Shown piece after piece: positions 10,633 to 24,200 of a stretch of 64,000 nt of DNA. The translations under genes and the position numbers were made by a program. The notes below the pieces were generated by a model. The model saw only the letters and a list, made by a program, of their open reading frames with translations. It had not been told where the DNA came from and ran no database searches. The stretch is taken from assembly GCA_965153455.1 (NCBI GenBank), contig OZ234493.1, positions 2,170,001-2,234,000 of the forward strand. Direction: 5' to 3'. Position 1 is the stretch's first letter. Each line of letters starts with the position of its first letter. The stretch is from Sphagnum compactum. Lineage: Eukaryota > Bryophyta > Sphagnopsida > Sphagnales.

Positions 10633-12600
10633 TGCTGTCAAGCTCCTGCTGCACGTCCTGAATCTTCCGTAACCGTTTCTCTTCTCTTCTCTCTCTCTCT
10701 CTCTCTCTGGGTGCTCTCCAATTCTTACAACTTCCTAAGTAGAGACAAAATGGGATTGGCAGGTGATTGGAGTGTGGAGGTCAACCAAGCCTCACCGATC
10801 ACAACGAGCTCTCCTGAAATCCTGACACGAAATGAACTATAGTTCCACCATTCCAATGCCACCACTCCTCATCTCCAAGAATAGGCGTTTCACTACAAAA
10901 CACAACACCACAACAACAACAACAAAAGACCCGAACTACTACCAGATTTCATCTACTCTTCCTTCCTGTCAAGACAAAGAAAAAACGCAAGAAGAGAGAG
11001 AGAGAGAGAGAGATCAGGAAACCAACCAAACCCACCACCCAAAAACAAAACCCAAATCCAGTTCAGGAAGAAACTTTCCAAGTACTCTACACCACAAACA
11101 ACTCTCAAAGCTCAACCCAGCCTGGGTTGTGGAGAAGATGGGTCCTCCTTCTGTGGAGAGTGTCACGTGGGAGGGAGGGGGGAGTACGTTCTGACAGCAG
11201 TCTCGGCTTCTGCGAGCTCCAACTTCCTGCAGTTTGCCTGATTCTTCGATTTTCGTCTGCAGCGCCGCCACGTGAGTGAGTGAGTGACAATCTCTTCCTC
11301 TCCATCTTCTTTGCTTTTTCTTTTTCTATTTCGGCTTCTGATTCTGCTTCTGATTCTTTTTATATTCTGATTCTGATTCTCCGTCTGATTCTTTTACTGT
11401 CTGCTTCTGATTCTTTTACTTTCTGCTTCTGAGTCTTCTTCTGATGATTCTTTTTTTGCATTCTGATTCTGATTCTTCTTCTGGTTCTTTTTATATTCTG
11501 CTTTTGATCCTTGTCACTTGGTAAATCATCATCGTCAGGCTCCTATTACTATTACAGTGGACTCATTCATTCACAGCAATAGAAACATTCACATCAGGGG
11601 AAAAAAAAAATTTGGATGATTGCCACTTTGGGTACCTACATCATAAAATTGGCAACCCAAAAAAATGCACACTGTGAATTCATCCTGGGTTGAATATAGG
11701 TGGTAGATTCTAAGAAGAATATAGGCCTCCCTCAAGAAGGTGAAGGTACCAGTGAAGGTGCTGGTTCCCCCCAGCCAGCCACTACAATACTACCATCTTG
11801 CTAAAATTCTTCTTCTCCTTTACAATCCTTACTAAAATAGTACTCACAATAGTGCTACAATTCTTCTTCTTCTTCTTCTTCTTCTTCTGCTTCTTCTTCT
11901 CTCTGTCATCTACCAAACACCTACCAAACAGCAACAGCCAAAAAAAAACATTCATCATCAATCACTGAAAGAAAGCATGCAAATCTTTTGGGATGCAGTT
12001 GTTAGTTTCTGTATTTCCTAATAGAAGATACCCAACAACAACAAGGTTTTTTTTTTTTTTTTTGTGGCCATGTCTTGTAGAAAACAAACAACAAATAAAC
12101 AACAAGAAGTTAAAACAAAAATACAAGCAAGCAGCTCTGCCAACCATGTATAGTAGTAGGAGGGCATAGTGCACAAGCAAGCATCCTATCTTGAATCTAA
12201 AACAGAGACATTTCTAAGTATGTAAGTTATAGGAATTTAGCTTTAGGCAAAGGATATGGAATAAAATATGATGTTATTGAGAGCAACTCGAGGAATTCAT
12301 TTGAAACATCAAGGAATGCTTTACAATTTTGTTGGGTGCTTAGATGATGGAATTTTTGTTGCTATAAATATATATATTTGATCGCATGTATGAAAGCTTA
12401 AGTTGCACCGTCACTGAGACATCAACTCATACATACAATTACACTCTTCTCTGGCAAGTGTTAAGCTTTGTTGTGACTTTCACTTTTTTTCTCTCTAAAC
12501 TTTATCCATTGAACCTACCTTTATTACTTCTTCTTCCACCCTATACTTGCTCAAAAGCAATTCCCACAATGCCTCTATCCCAAGTTTTCAGGACAAAGTT
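10633..12600. other. Region upstream of the NPH3 gene: leader/promoter with low-complexity tracts
   Basis: This lies 5' of the minus-strand NPH3 start. It contains a CT tract at about 10680-10708, a GA tract at 10995-11012, a degenerate TTCTGA/CTGATT-type repeat at about 11325-11515, a CTT tract at about 11863-11888 and a T-run at 12045-12063. Such purine/pyrimidine tracts are common in plant 5' leaders and promoters. No TATA box could be placed with confidence, and no second gene is seen. Confidence 0.5.
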
Positions 12601-12830
12601 AACAACAATAACAAGAAGAAGTTAAGTTTTGGATTAAGTTTTGGATTTGATATAAAAAAGCACTCAACCACAAACAAAAAGAAGTTAAGTTTTGGATTTG
12701 ATATAAAAAGAACTCAACCACAAACAACAAGAAGTTAAGTTTTGGATTTGATGAAAAAAAAAAAAAGCACCCAACCCACAAACAACAAGAAGTTAGTTTT
12801 TCAAGATTTAATATGGAAAACACCCAACAA
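12601..12830 (+). repeat. Four tandem units of about 50-57 bp (AAGAAGTTAAGTTTTGGATTTGAT type)
   Basis: Copies begin near 12601, 12676, 12726 and 12783. Each has AAGAAGTTA..TTTTGGATTTGATAT, an A-run, then (C/A)CTCAACCACAAAC. The fourth copy is the most diverged. Short open frames on both strands here are products of the repeat. Confidence 0.8.
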
Positions 12831-14180
12831 CAACAACAACAACAAGAGCCTCCTCATCCTCACAAGCCCCCCTCCCAAGCTCCCCTCCATCATCATCATC
12901 ATCATCATCAATGAATGCATGCTTTTTGGGGGGATCAATTCTATTTCTGGATTTTATAGACCACCCAGCAGAGCAGAGCAGAACAGAGTAAACCAGAGCA
13001 GCAGCAACAACAAACCTATCATCAATCAGTGAATGAGTTTTTCTGGAATTTTATATCCCAGTAAGCAAGATTGCAATTTTTGGGAGATTGAGAGGGATTT
13101 GACAATGAATGTTCTCTCTGCATCATATGCAGTTATTGGCTTTTCCTAGAGGGAAGGAAGGAAGGAAGAGAGACTCCATATCAGTATAGGATTTTGCTTT
13201 TGTTTTGGTGTTTTTTGTAATCAAATTGTGTAACCATGTTTTTTTACATACATGGGTTTCATTCATTTTGTTTCTTGTGATTTTTGTTTGAACTTGTCAT
13301 AAAGGACAAAGCCATTACCTGATGAGTTGAGTTGCTTCTTGTTGACATAATACAACATAATCAATACTCTGAGCTTTTTTCTGGACCAACTATAAAAGCC
13401 AGTGATTTTTCATGATCCATCAACTCTTCACCATATTATTATCAGCAGTACCTAATTGTTATCCTACTTTGCTATTCTTAGATAATTTTGGCTTATAGAA
13501 AACAACAACAATATTACCTTTTTTTTAGCCTCTGAAAAATGTAAATATGAATCTGGGTACAATAATTTCTGGTGGGTGTCTTTCACACTCATCAATCAGG
13601 CTTTGGTTTTCCATAGATATGTCATGTGATAATGACAATAATGATAATGAGAATGATGATGATGATGATGATGATGTGAGTGTCTCTTTTACACAACAAT
13701 ATAATAAGGTTATATGCTATCAATTACTCAGGAAATCACTCTCATCTTCTTCTAAATGACCTACAAAGAAATATGAGGTGCAACAAATTACTTCATTAGG
13801 AAGTAGAGATTATAATTTACTTAAAATATAATTGAAATATTTATCAATTCTAATGAAATGTTCTTGCAATAATTTCATTATTTCATAGCATAGCACAAAA
13901 AAATTAAAAATTGTCTCTTTATCTCAAGTTGTTCCAATATATATATACTTGAAGAGAGACCTCCCCAAGATCAATTGTGACACATATTTTTGTTGAGTAA
14001 GCGATACTTGACAAAGCCATGAGATTCATGACACATCTACATGTGGGTTCATCCATTTTAGTGTGTATTTTGAAATTATTTTAGTATGGGATTATATGAG
14101 CCAAGACCCACCAATGGACCATCCATCCATGCATTGGAAACCCATTATGTTTCACTTCTAGATGAACCACAAATGAGTTA
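12831..14180. other. AT-rich intergenic DNA with simple repeats
   Basis: A CAT run lies at about 12888-12910 and a GAT run at about 13653-13676. No gene, RNA or named element is supported in this stretch. Confidence 0.4.
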
Positions 14181-16000
14181 AGAAAACACATTCATCAAAT
14201 GTCAATTGTGTTAAAGCCCTTCCTTTGCCAGAACCATGTTGTGAGATGAAGTAGCGAATGAAACCAAATCTACTCAACTGGAATCAACAATGACAACATT
14301 GGTTAAAGTGCAAATGCCATTAGCTATTACATGATGTTAACCCATCGACGAAAAAATTGAAAAGAGGGCAATAGAAGGACATGGGTTTTGCTCACATGAA
14401 ACCATGTGTCTTTCACAATGGAGGTAAAAGCATCTTGAACAGCATTGTGAGATGCAATCCATTCCCCACCATGGGAGCAACAAAGGAAGTGGGTTCCCAC
14501 TAAATTTAGAGGTTGACCACAAATGTAATGAATCACCCTCAGAGTTAAAGGATGGGGAGGCCCAACCTAGTGCGCAACACATAACAGAAAACATCTAAGG
14601 CCAAATGAAAAGAAATAATGACCAAGTGAGCAAAAAGTCATGCACTCACCTTTGGGCCTGCACAAGACTTCACATGCACGTGGTGAGAATTAAAAATCAT
14701 CTATAAAATGATGTTAGAGAAGGAATGGTCATGCGATTTGTTTGAAATGTTCTCTTGAAATCAATCTACTCCCTTCTTTACAAATTGCCCAAAAAGGGGA
14801 ACATAAGCCACCACATCTAGGGGAAAGAGTTCATGTGCCAACCTAAAATGTGTTTCTAAAGAGAACAAACCAAAATTGTTGACATCTATTGCTTCCAATA
14901 AGAACGGGTGATGATCCGATCAAAATCTAGGGGCAATGATAAGTGTAACAAATGCCCAGCTCCCTAAATAAGTTGTTGACATAATGAACTTTGTGGAAAT
15001 GAAGCCAAATCCCCCCACAAGAAATGAGGGAAAAAAACCTATTGGCGCACCAAGAGGGCATGTGGGCAATCCAAAGAGCCTAGGCCCAAAAGTTTCCAAA
15101 AATCTTGCATGAAAGTTGTGTCAAAAGAGGCAAGGTGAAGCCAAAAGATCGATAAGGGGGAATAATATAACAAGTAATAAGGTCTCTAGGTGAAACACCA
15201 AGAAAGGATCCCAAAAGCTAACTGGACATCCCCTAACCTCGAAAGCAGATCTACATAACAAACATCCTCATCTAATGTGTCTTGTAAAAAAATAATAATA
15301 AGCATATCCAAATGAGATACCCAAAACCTTAATGTTGTCCAAAGGGCAACAAAAATTGGTAGGAGTATAGAAGTTTAAAAGTAAACCGAAAGGTGACCAA
15401 ATCATGCACTTGCGGGGCTAGACCATAGGCCCCACATAAGCCAACTAAGAAATGAAATGTTCAGAACCAAAAGGAACAACAAAGGCAAGGCCAATGATGT
15501 GAGTGTCATCAACAAGGGAAGGGAAAATACAATAAGGAAAACCCCCACATAACATCATAATGCACAAAAGTGGGCAAGAACAAAAAAAAAGGCATAGCGA
15601 GTAGATTATCTTAACACGTGCCCACCAATGAATGGATGATAAACATCTTTCCCAAAAGAGAATGGTGGCTAAAAAAAAAGGAACCTGATGGCCATAGAAA
15701 GACCAAATAAAAGGAAAAAACTAAGACAATTGGCTTCATGTCATGCGAAACTTTTAGAAGATGGCTTTCCAAGAGATGGTGTTGAACATTTTTGTGATGT
15801 CCACCTACAACACCACCCAATTGAAATGCACATTTAAAGCAGCACAAAAACCATGAACCACTATCTCGCACCCACCCCTAATTACCACACCAAAGTGATG
15901 AAATGACAAATGAGTGGAAAAAACATCACAAAAGTACAAATATAATTTTTTGCTCACCAATCCGCACAAAACCTCACCTACTATAAATTAAATGCCTCTT
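14180..16000 (-). mobile_element. Decayed non-LTR-like retroelement: reverse transcriptase plus a downstream endonuclease-like region
   Basis: Read on the minus strand, fragments occur in the order expected for one element. Near 15985-15850 are VGEVLCGLVSK and RGGCEIVVHG. At about 15808-15760 is an RT motif A-like VDITKMFNTISWKAIF. At about 15510-15487 is a motif C-like VDDTHIIG. Near 14520-14440 is GTHFLCCSHGGEW followed by SHNAVQDAF. Near 14310-14250 is GICTLTNVVIVDSS, a stop, then VDLVSFATSS. This order (RT, then a C/H-containing block, then a D-rich block) recalls plant retroelement ORFs whose C-terminal part resembles a restriction-type endonuclease. Several stops and frameshifts interrupt it, so it is a dead copy. 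The family is recognised from motif order by memory, without alignment. Sequence further upstream to about 16.5 kb may belong to it but is not readable. Confidence 0.65.
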
Positions 16001-16611
16001 TAAGGTTTAGCAAAAGCCAACAACATGGCAACACCAAGAGGTCAAACAATGGACCCTAAGATATGATGTGTAATGACATGGGAACTCACCTAAAAGAGTT
16101 ACGAATAGTTGTTGGTTGATTCCCCAAGGTCAAAAAGGTCTCGAAATTGCTTGAAACCATTCATGAAAAACCACCAATTGATGTGGCAATTGAGTGAAAG
16201 TTGTTTTAAATGAATCTAAAAACAACTCCAAATCCAAGTTGAACTAAAAATCCACCATGCAGTCCATGCAAAGAGAAGTCAATTCCAACGAGTGAAACGT
16301 TTACAAAACATTAATAATCTCTGAAGAGGATGGGACCATGGAAAAGGGTAAAGGCCTTAGCAACATAAACATACTCCCCAACATGTCTTAGGTTAAGACT
16401 TTGTCCAAGCTGATATGGCGAAGGTGGAACCAAAACCTAAAAGGTGCTTAAAGGAGTGTTAGCCAAGGTGGCTTGAACTAGAGAAATAACCACCACAAAC
16501 GCTTGTGCTTGAAGAACATGTTCCGCTAGAAATCCTCCCAATTGCATACTAAAAATGGTCACAAAAAAGTTTTAATCTCCATATGACATGTTGCACCATC
16601 ACGAGAGAGGG

Positions 16612-17378
16612 CATCACAAACTTCCCATCCTACAATTTGATAATGGAAATCGTGAAAAAAATCAATTTTTCACGATTTCGTGGTTTTTGCACACAAATGT
16701 CGTGTGTTTAAAACAAATATGATGCATGTATAAGTAGGATGAAATATTTCTCATTTTTCAAACTTTGTGACAAGTATTATTTTGGTCCAAATATATTCAT
16801 CTTTTGTTGACTAAATTTTTTTTTAATAAATCAAGTTCCAAACTTTTCAAATCGCCCCAAAGTTCACAATATTGTCAACAAATTTGGTGTACACATCTTG
16901 TCACAATTCCGAAATGCAAAAAATATAATTTTGACAACAATTGTTGGGGACTAATGTGTTTATGCCCTTAAGTGGTTAACTTCTAGTAGTTTTGAAACCC
17001 ATGTAGATTGAAGTTGATGTTTTCTAAAAACTAGAGACACCCATGTTGTGCCATATTTTATTTTCCAATAGAAGTTTCCCTTTGTTTGCTAACATCACAA
17101 ACTTACCAACTTCATTGGTTCATTCAAAATTTGCATGAAATCTATTATTTCATGGGTTCATATTTTTTACATACAAATGTTGTGCATTTAAAACACATAT
17201 GATGCACATATAAGTAAGATCAAATATTTTCAAATGGTTGAAAGTATTTCATCCTACTTATATGTTCATCATAGATGTTTTAGATGCACAACATCCATGT
17301 GTGAAAAACCCAAATTTATGAAAGAATGATTTTCACATGATTTCCCTTATCAAATTATGGGATGGGAAGTTTGTGATG
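16612..17378. mobile_element. Foldback (long inverted repeat) element of about 767 bp
   Basis: The left arm (about 16612-16747) starts CATCACAAACTTCCCATCC. The right arm (about 17247-17378) is its reverse complement, ending GGATGGGAAGTTTGTGATG. The outer 19 bp match exactly, and the arms stay alignable over about 130 bp, including ACACAAATGT(C)GTGTGTTTAAAAC and ATATAAGTAGGAT-type blocks. A third partial copy of the arm, in direct orientation, lies at about 17150-17225, so the right side is itself a smaller hairpin. No transposase lies between the arms. No clear target-site duplication was found. Confidence 0.75.
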
Positions 17379-18260
17379 AATGTCCAATACACATCAAGCT
17401 ATAAGGTTTGAATGTCATTTTGAATGTTTTGAAGCATGCAACATCAAGAGGTTGCAATGTGCGGCTTATAGGTGCTTGTAAAATAATCAAATCCAACCCC
17501 AGCCGCCTTGCTTTTTGCACAACATCTATCAAGTAATTGTGAATTGTGGTCATCTAAATTAAGCAAGTGATAGTTAGTTGTACACAAATTACCTTTGTGT
17601 GCTTCAACATAAGATGTGAAACCCATTTGTCAAAAATTGGTTGTCATCTAGTCTTTGGGTTGTAAAACCACTATAGTTTTAAATTCACACCTCTTAATAA
17701 AAGTTGGTTTGAATTACTTACTTTTGAATATATAAAATTTTGGAAGTGAGTCTCTTTTTGCATTGATGCAAGACAACATGAACAACCAGTCTTTCTTGTG
17801 ATGTAATATAATTGAATGCATAGATTTGGAGCATGTCCTAGTTAAAGCAAGATCACGTCTATTTTTCCCAACTTTGTGATGCAATGTAAATTTATCTTAA
17901 GTTTGTGTAAAATGTTTCAACATTTTTTGGCAAAGATCTTTCACACATCCTACCTCCAAACCTTGGGCACCTTTTCAATGATAGGTCAAGATTACATTTC
18001 CTAAACCATTTAAATCAACCCCACCTTAGAATCCAATTCTTAGAGGGCATACTCTTCTCTAGTGTAATCTTTATCACCTTTTATCTCAATTGTGTGAATG
18101 TGATTGGATACCCAATTGTCTACATGATACATCTTCTTCAAATTGGGCAAATTTTTCCTCCTTCAACCATTTGTGTAATTTTCCTACTTTTTTAGATTAT
18201 GTAAGCCATATAGCTAATTTTGTAGCAATGTGACAAACACACCCCACATTTGGCTTGCAA
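17350..18260 (-). mobile_element. Decayed pogo-like (CENP-B/DDE_1 type) transposase
   Basis: Minus-strand frames give a collinear series of transposase-like segments. QGLEVGCVKDLCQKMLKHF lies near 17960-17900. TRTCSKSMHSI and LFMLSCINA lie near 17860-17770. FYIFKSKQFKPTFI lies near 17740-17690. LLNLDDHNSQLL, containing the second catalytic-Asp region, lies near 17565-17530. TLQPLDVACFKTFK is at 17460-17419. The last two resemble the 'LDxHxSH' and 'HTSHxLQPLDVxxFxPFK' signatures of pogo-type DDE transposases. They lie in different frames, and stops interrupt the rest, so the copy is inactive. The right edge overlaps the end of the neighbouring foldback element. The N-terminal DNA-binding part (toward 18260) is too eroded to identify. 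Confidence 0.75.
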
Positions 18261-21200
18261 TTTACGTCTTGGAGCCACCTTTGATAGCCTCCATTGTTAC
18301 ATTCAAATTTGCATCATTCCAATTCCCATTTTTTCCCAAATGATTCATTCCCAAGTATCAAATCAACCTGTAAGATCCCATTGTAGTTCTTTAGACCTAC
18401 TATGTGGATGCCACTAGGCATTGACCCACCTTGCTTACTTGGTCAACTTATTTTCAGAGTGGCATTCACATCCCCATCATGGTCACCATTTCCTATAACT
18501 TGGTTCAATTACAAATGGCTAATGTTGATTGATGTTGGGTCTACTGGAAGATTTGTCACATCACATTAATGGGCTAGTTGGCTTGATCACAACTAGCCCC
18601 TAGCCACTTTTGACCATTCAACCTTTGGAAATCAAATAATAAATTGACAAGTGGCATAGGACGTTATATCACAACAAGTGGGGTGAATGTTCACACTATG
18701 CACACTTGAACTCTTCCCTTTTGTACTATAATGAATTACACATTAAATCCTCAATGTTTTGATTACGAAACAAATCATGCAATTCTATGTTAGGTAGTAA
18801 TCAAAACATTTGACTTTCTTTAACCATGTGACCCATTCTCTTTCCCATCCTTGTCCCTTGTGGCAATTTCACATAAAGCAATATCATGTTCAGTTTGTTG
18901 TTCTCTACATGCAAAATGAACAATTTGTACCACATTCTATGCTAGTCCCTAAGCCAAATTCAAATCAATTTTGCACGAAACTCAAATTCTAACAATAATT
19001 AGCCCTTTTGTGAGTTATGCTTGACTCAATAGTAATTACATGATGGTTGATACTATATCACAATGTTAACATTAAACAACCGTTATTTTATCTTAGAGAT
19101 GTTTGCAACACACTCTAACATTGCTTCCATTCACATGCATGTGATCTCTACCTTAATGAATATAGTTAATTTTATAAGTGCATTATGGAAAAAAATGTGG
19201 CTTGGATTTAACCTTATTTTTATTTTTATTAATTTTCCATTTAAGGTTCAATGAACAACTAATTTAAGCACAAACATAGGTGCATGCATGAGAAGGGGAA
19301 TAAGTTGTCCATTTTACAATGTGGTTAATAAATGGTGAATTTGTGTTGTTATATTCAATGTCACTATTTTATCATTTTCATCAATATCATCAAAGTCTAT
19401 TGGCCCAATTGTGATAAACTCTAGCTTGTTTGAATCATGACTTCCCCAAAATACTAGAATCAATTTTTTTAATTTTTTTTCTAATTTTCTACTATTATTC
19501 TAGGATGGTATAAAACATGTATTTCTGAGCAATGACTCAAGGCAATATAAAAATGTCATTCTTTGATTCACCACCTAAACCATATATGGAACTAGTTAAA
19601 GGTTTTTCAATGCCAACTCCTTTTGTAACATTTCCAATATGACATGCATTTTAATGGATCCTTTGTCCAATGATACATCTCACATTGCATTTGAACAACC
19701 ATCTCAAGTTCATTAATATCCTTGCTTTATGTGATATTTCATTTGCACACATCAAGTACTTTGATGCTAATCATTTTTTGGAGTAAAATCTTGAGAAGTA
19801 TTTAAAACTAAGGTTGAACTATGAATAGGTGTTCAAATTTTACTTTTAATTTAAAGTACATTTATGGTAGGTCTTATCATTGTTACAACTATTCCTTGGC
19901 CTATTAATTCCCAATTGTTTTACAACATCATTCCGTTCTTCGAAAGTTATATACATGACTCGTTGACCCAATTGAATTTCAATTGTTGATTTACCTTGAA
20001 ATGTTCATTTGTCATAACCATGATATCGTATTGGTTTTCATCATCCTCTCTTGAATTACTGACATGTCATTAGCATGCCAAAAAACATAATTTTCCATTC
20101 CAACACATGAATGCTTGAATGCTTATTAAATCCAAGTTCCAAAATTGACACACTTGCTTTGATCAATTTGTTATTAGATATTTATATCAATTGTTATTTA
20201 ACTCAACTAGCACTTCCCAATTTATGTACATCACGTAATGCATACATCTTAATTGACATTTCATTTTATTTTTATTTTTGGTTGATACATACTAAAACGT
20301 GTTTGCTTCTACAATATTTAGCATATTGACCATTAAGCATTCATAGTTTTAGGACAAAGGAGTATAAAACTTTTATCCCACACTCCATCAAAAATGTAAT
20401 CTCTATGGGACAAATAAGTGAAATAAGATGAATTATTTAAATTAAAATTCTATGTTGGTGTTGATTTTTCATATGCTTGGTTTTGTCCATCCTGACAAAT
20501 TATTTGCTCCAAAACTTGAAAATGCTTTCAACAAGTTTATAATGGACTTGATAAATTTTTGCATTATTATTTCCCACACATGTGACTAGCAAATATTGGG
20601 CCTGCAAAATGAATGGAACCAATTTTCCAAATGACCGAAAAAAAAATCCTTTTCTTTCTAGCCCTAAATTTTTTTGGTAGCTAGGTTCAAAATCCTTGTA
20701 TGATGTATGTTTTAATCAAGTGCATCCAATGAACATCATTTAACATACATGTGGATGTTGTTTATCCACAAATGGTCTAAATATAGTCAAACAACAAAAA
20801 GGGTGTTGGATCACAACAAAAACTATAAACAATTGTATATATGTTTATCATTTGAAAGTTCTGGTAATCATTGACAAGTTGTGCTAAATGATCAACATGA
20901 GTGGATGAAATTCAATTTAAATATGTGTTAATTTAATTCTAGGTTTCAGTTTGAATTTTAAGGTCTATTGAATTCAATAACATTAGTGGTGAATAATGTC
21001 CATTTGCATTTTTAGGCTCTTCAATTTCCTTAAGTTCAATCCTTTTGTGAACCCCAATTGTGAATAGGCATATTAGTGCTTCAAAACATTTGCCTCATGA
21101 TATTAATTGATACATATATGTATGCACTTGTAAGAACACCTACTATTGTTACTTTGGTTTCATCTATTGTGTCTTGCATATGCACCCATGCAAACATGTA

Positions 21201-24200
21201 ATAGCTTGTGTCTTTTGTGCTTGTAGAATATGTTAAATGGTTTTTTTCCCCCTTTTGCCACTTGATACTTTATCTTCGAATGATGTTTAATTGTTGGTTT
21301 TGAGGTCTTTCTTTGGCATCTCATCGTCACGCATTTTTAATCATGGTTTTAAAACCCATTTTGTTTGAAACATGGCCGATGCAAAATACAACAATGCAAT
21401 ACATTCTTCACCAAATATTTATTCACTTTTCATATGGTGTAAAATGATATAGGATTTCATCTGGATGCTTCTCCTTATGCTTTGTTAAGTTTATGTTCAA
21501 GGTAGTAATTGTTAGTTACTACTAATGTGCATATGCAATACAATTGGTTGTTGTTGATAATCTTACTCGAGGTTGTAATGGTCTTTGCTTGAATGATAAT
21601 ATTGCAAGGTTTCAATGTTTCTATGATGATATATTTGTTGCTACTTGTGAATGTTGTTTCAAATATGGTCTACAGTGGGGTGACCTCCATTAACTTGTAT
21701 GCCATTGAATTCCAGGTAACAAAATATCTTGAACGATGTTTTCTTACCTATTATGTTAGGAAAAAAGACTTATGTACAAAGTATAAGTAACATTGAGAAT
21801 TGACATTTTCACTAATATAATTGTCACATTGATGCACATGTTTTTATACAAGTTATATAAGGGATAAACCTAAAAATGGTTCATCTTATGTATTCAACCT
21901 CATGTACATGCATACATCAAAGCATGAAGGGGAAAAATCTTATTATGCTTGAAGGTCAAATTTGGCTAATAGGAACAACTTCAAGACATAACTATTCATT
22001 GTGGTAAATGGTTACTTAAGTTGACATTTTTTTTTTGAATGAACTTGTATAAGAATATCTTTAGTGTATTGTAGAAACATATATTTGGAAACAATTGAAA
22101 TGTTTTTAAAGAGTATGGAGTACCCAAAAGCATTTTAAAAACAATGTAACCAATGTCTTTTGTTGTTTAAAGGATTATTTTAACAACTTCAAATGATGTG
22201 AAAACGACATTTTTATTGGAAACTTTTTATGTACACCTTTACATTATAATATAATACAAAATCTTTTTAGTTCATAAGAATTTTTTTAATTGATTTTTAA
22301 ATCATGATGTAAAGCATATTCTAAAAAATATTATACTTTTAAGGAAACAAGGCTTGGTCAAAGTGCTCCTATTAGTTAAATTGGACTTTTGAAAATCTAA
22401 ACCTATCACTTGGTCTTTTAAAAAAAACTTGAAACAAGGGTTTCACATATATATATATATATAAATTGCTTTTAGAATTGCATTGAAAAGTGGCAAATAA
22501 AAACAAGGTAGATGATAAAACATGGTTCTAGTTTTATAGGTACAAATTAGGTTGTTGATAAGAGCAAATGACACCTTTTTTTAGGCATGTGCAAGTGTGT
22601 CAACTTTCATCCTCCAAATTAACAGAGGGTGGCCCGTATACCATTTAAGATGGGGGCCTTCAAATGTAAGGTGACCCTAAGGAAATTCAACTATTTATTT
22701 ACACAAAGAGACACATAAATTTTTCCAAATGGTTTGAGATCCAAACTAAATTTTATTAACTATTGTGCCTTTATCCAAAGTTTGAAATCAACTATTTTTC
22801 CTTTAAAAATCTGCAATGCCACATGTCCTATCACAAGTACTAGCTTTATCCATTTAAAAAATTTAAAAAAATTCAATTTCAACTATGAAGTAACCTATAA
22901 AGGTCAAGTGGGTTCTAGTGCCCTTGGACATGAGGCAAAAGAAGAAGACAATTTAGGTTTTGGTTTGTATTCAATCATGAACAACCCCACTTTATATTTT
23001 GTCCTAGGGTTCATTCAGGGTTGGGGTACCAAAAAAAAATGTTTAACAAAAGAGGATTACAAAAGGTAAATTTGAATTTTCATAATGTTAACAAGTATAT
23101 TAAAACTATGGTGTATTCTTGTGTTCCTAACAATTAGAGTATTGAAATAATAAGCAAAGAAAAATGTCTAGTACACATTATTGGATGTTTTGTAAAAGTC
23201 CTTTGAATCCTTAATTGGTTTAAGGTCAATTGTTCATATTATATATATATATTTTAATAAAGGAATGCATAAAATCATGTAATTGATTTCATTTTTTTTG
23301 CACAACAAAAACATGTTTATATATATATGCAAGTATATGTTCATTGGTGAACTTCATGAAAAAATAGGTCATATTAAATAAATTAAAAGACTTGATATTC
23401 TAAGCCAAAGGGTTGCAAGGGAAATGATTCATTTTAAAAATCATTTGGCTAGTTATTTAAAATAATCATAAGATTTATAATTTTTAAATCCAAGTGTAGG
23501 TCACACCTAGAAGAAATATTGATGGAAAAAAATCAAGTTATTCATAAAACCTATTAAAACATTCTTGGCATTTTTAGTTTTGGACCAAAGTATTGGTGAA
23601 AAACATGTGTGCATGTGAAAAATCAACACCACAATATGAATTATCTTAATTTGTATGATACATTTTTTCAAATTAAAATTGTCATTGTTAATGCCATCTA
23701 GTGAAATTGTGAGTTTTTGAATTTAAAGGAAATAGGAATAGAAAATGAACATTTCAATTTTGCAAATAATTAGCAAATAATCACCAAGAGTTGATGAAAA
23801 CAACCCAAATGCAAGAAAACATTCAAGTTTTATAACATGCAATAGTTCCAAAAGCAAATACAACTTCACAAATGAAGTACCAAGACACATGTTTAGATAA
23901 AAAAAATAGTAAATAACGCTCAAAGAGCTTCTTTAATTTCAAAGCAAAATCAAAAGATCATGACACAATACACAAGTTTCCCCATAGAAATCCTTTGAAG
24001 GGGTCAAAAATTGTGGATTATCCAAAAAATCAAGGAAACCCCAAAAATCTCTTTAGGAAGTCCTCGCAATAGATCCTATATGGAAATCCTTATATGAAGA
24101 CAATGTAATCCACTAGTTCTAAAAATAAACACCTAAAAAAACAAGTGATATGTTTGCAATAACAAAAAATGCAATACGATTAAATTTGGTATTGCAAAAT

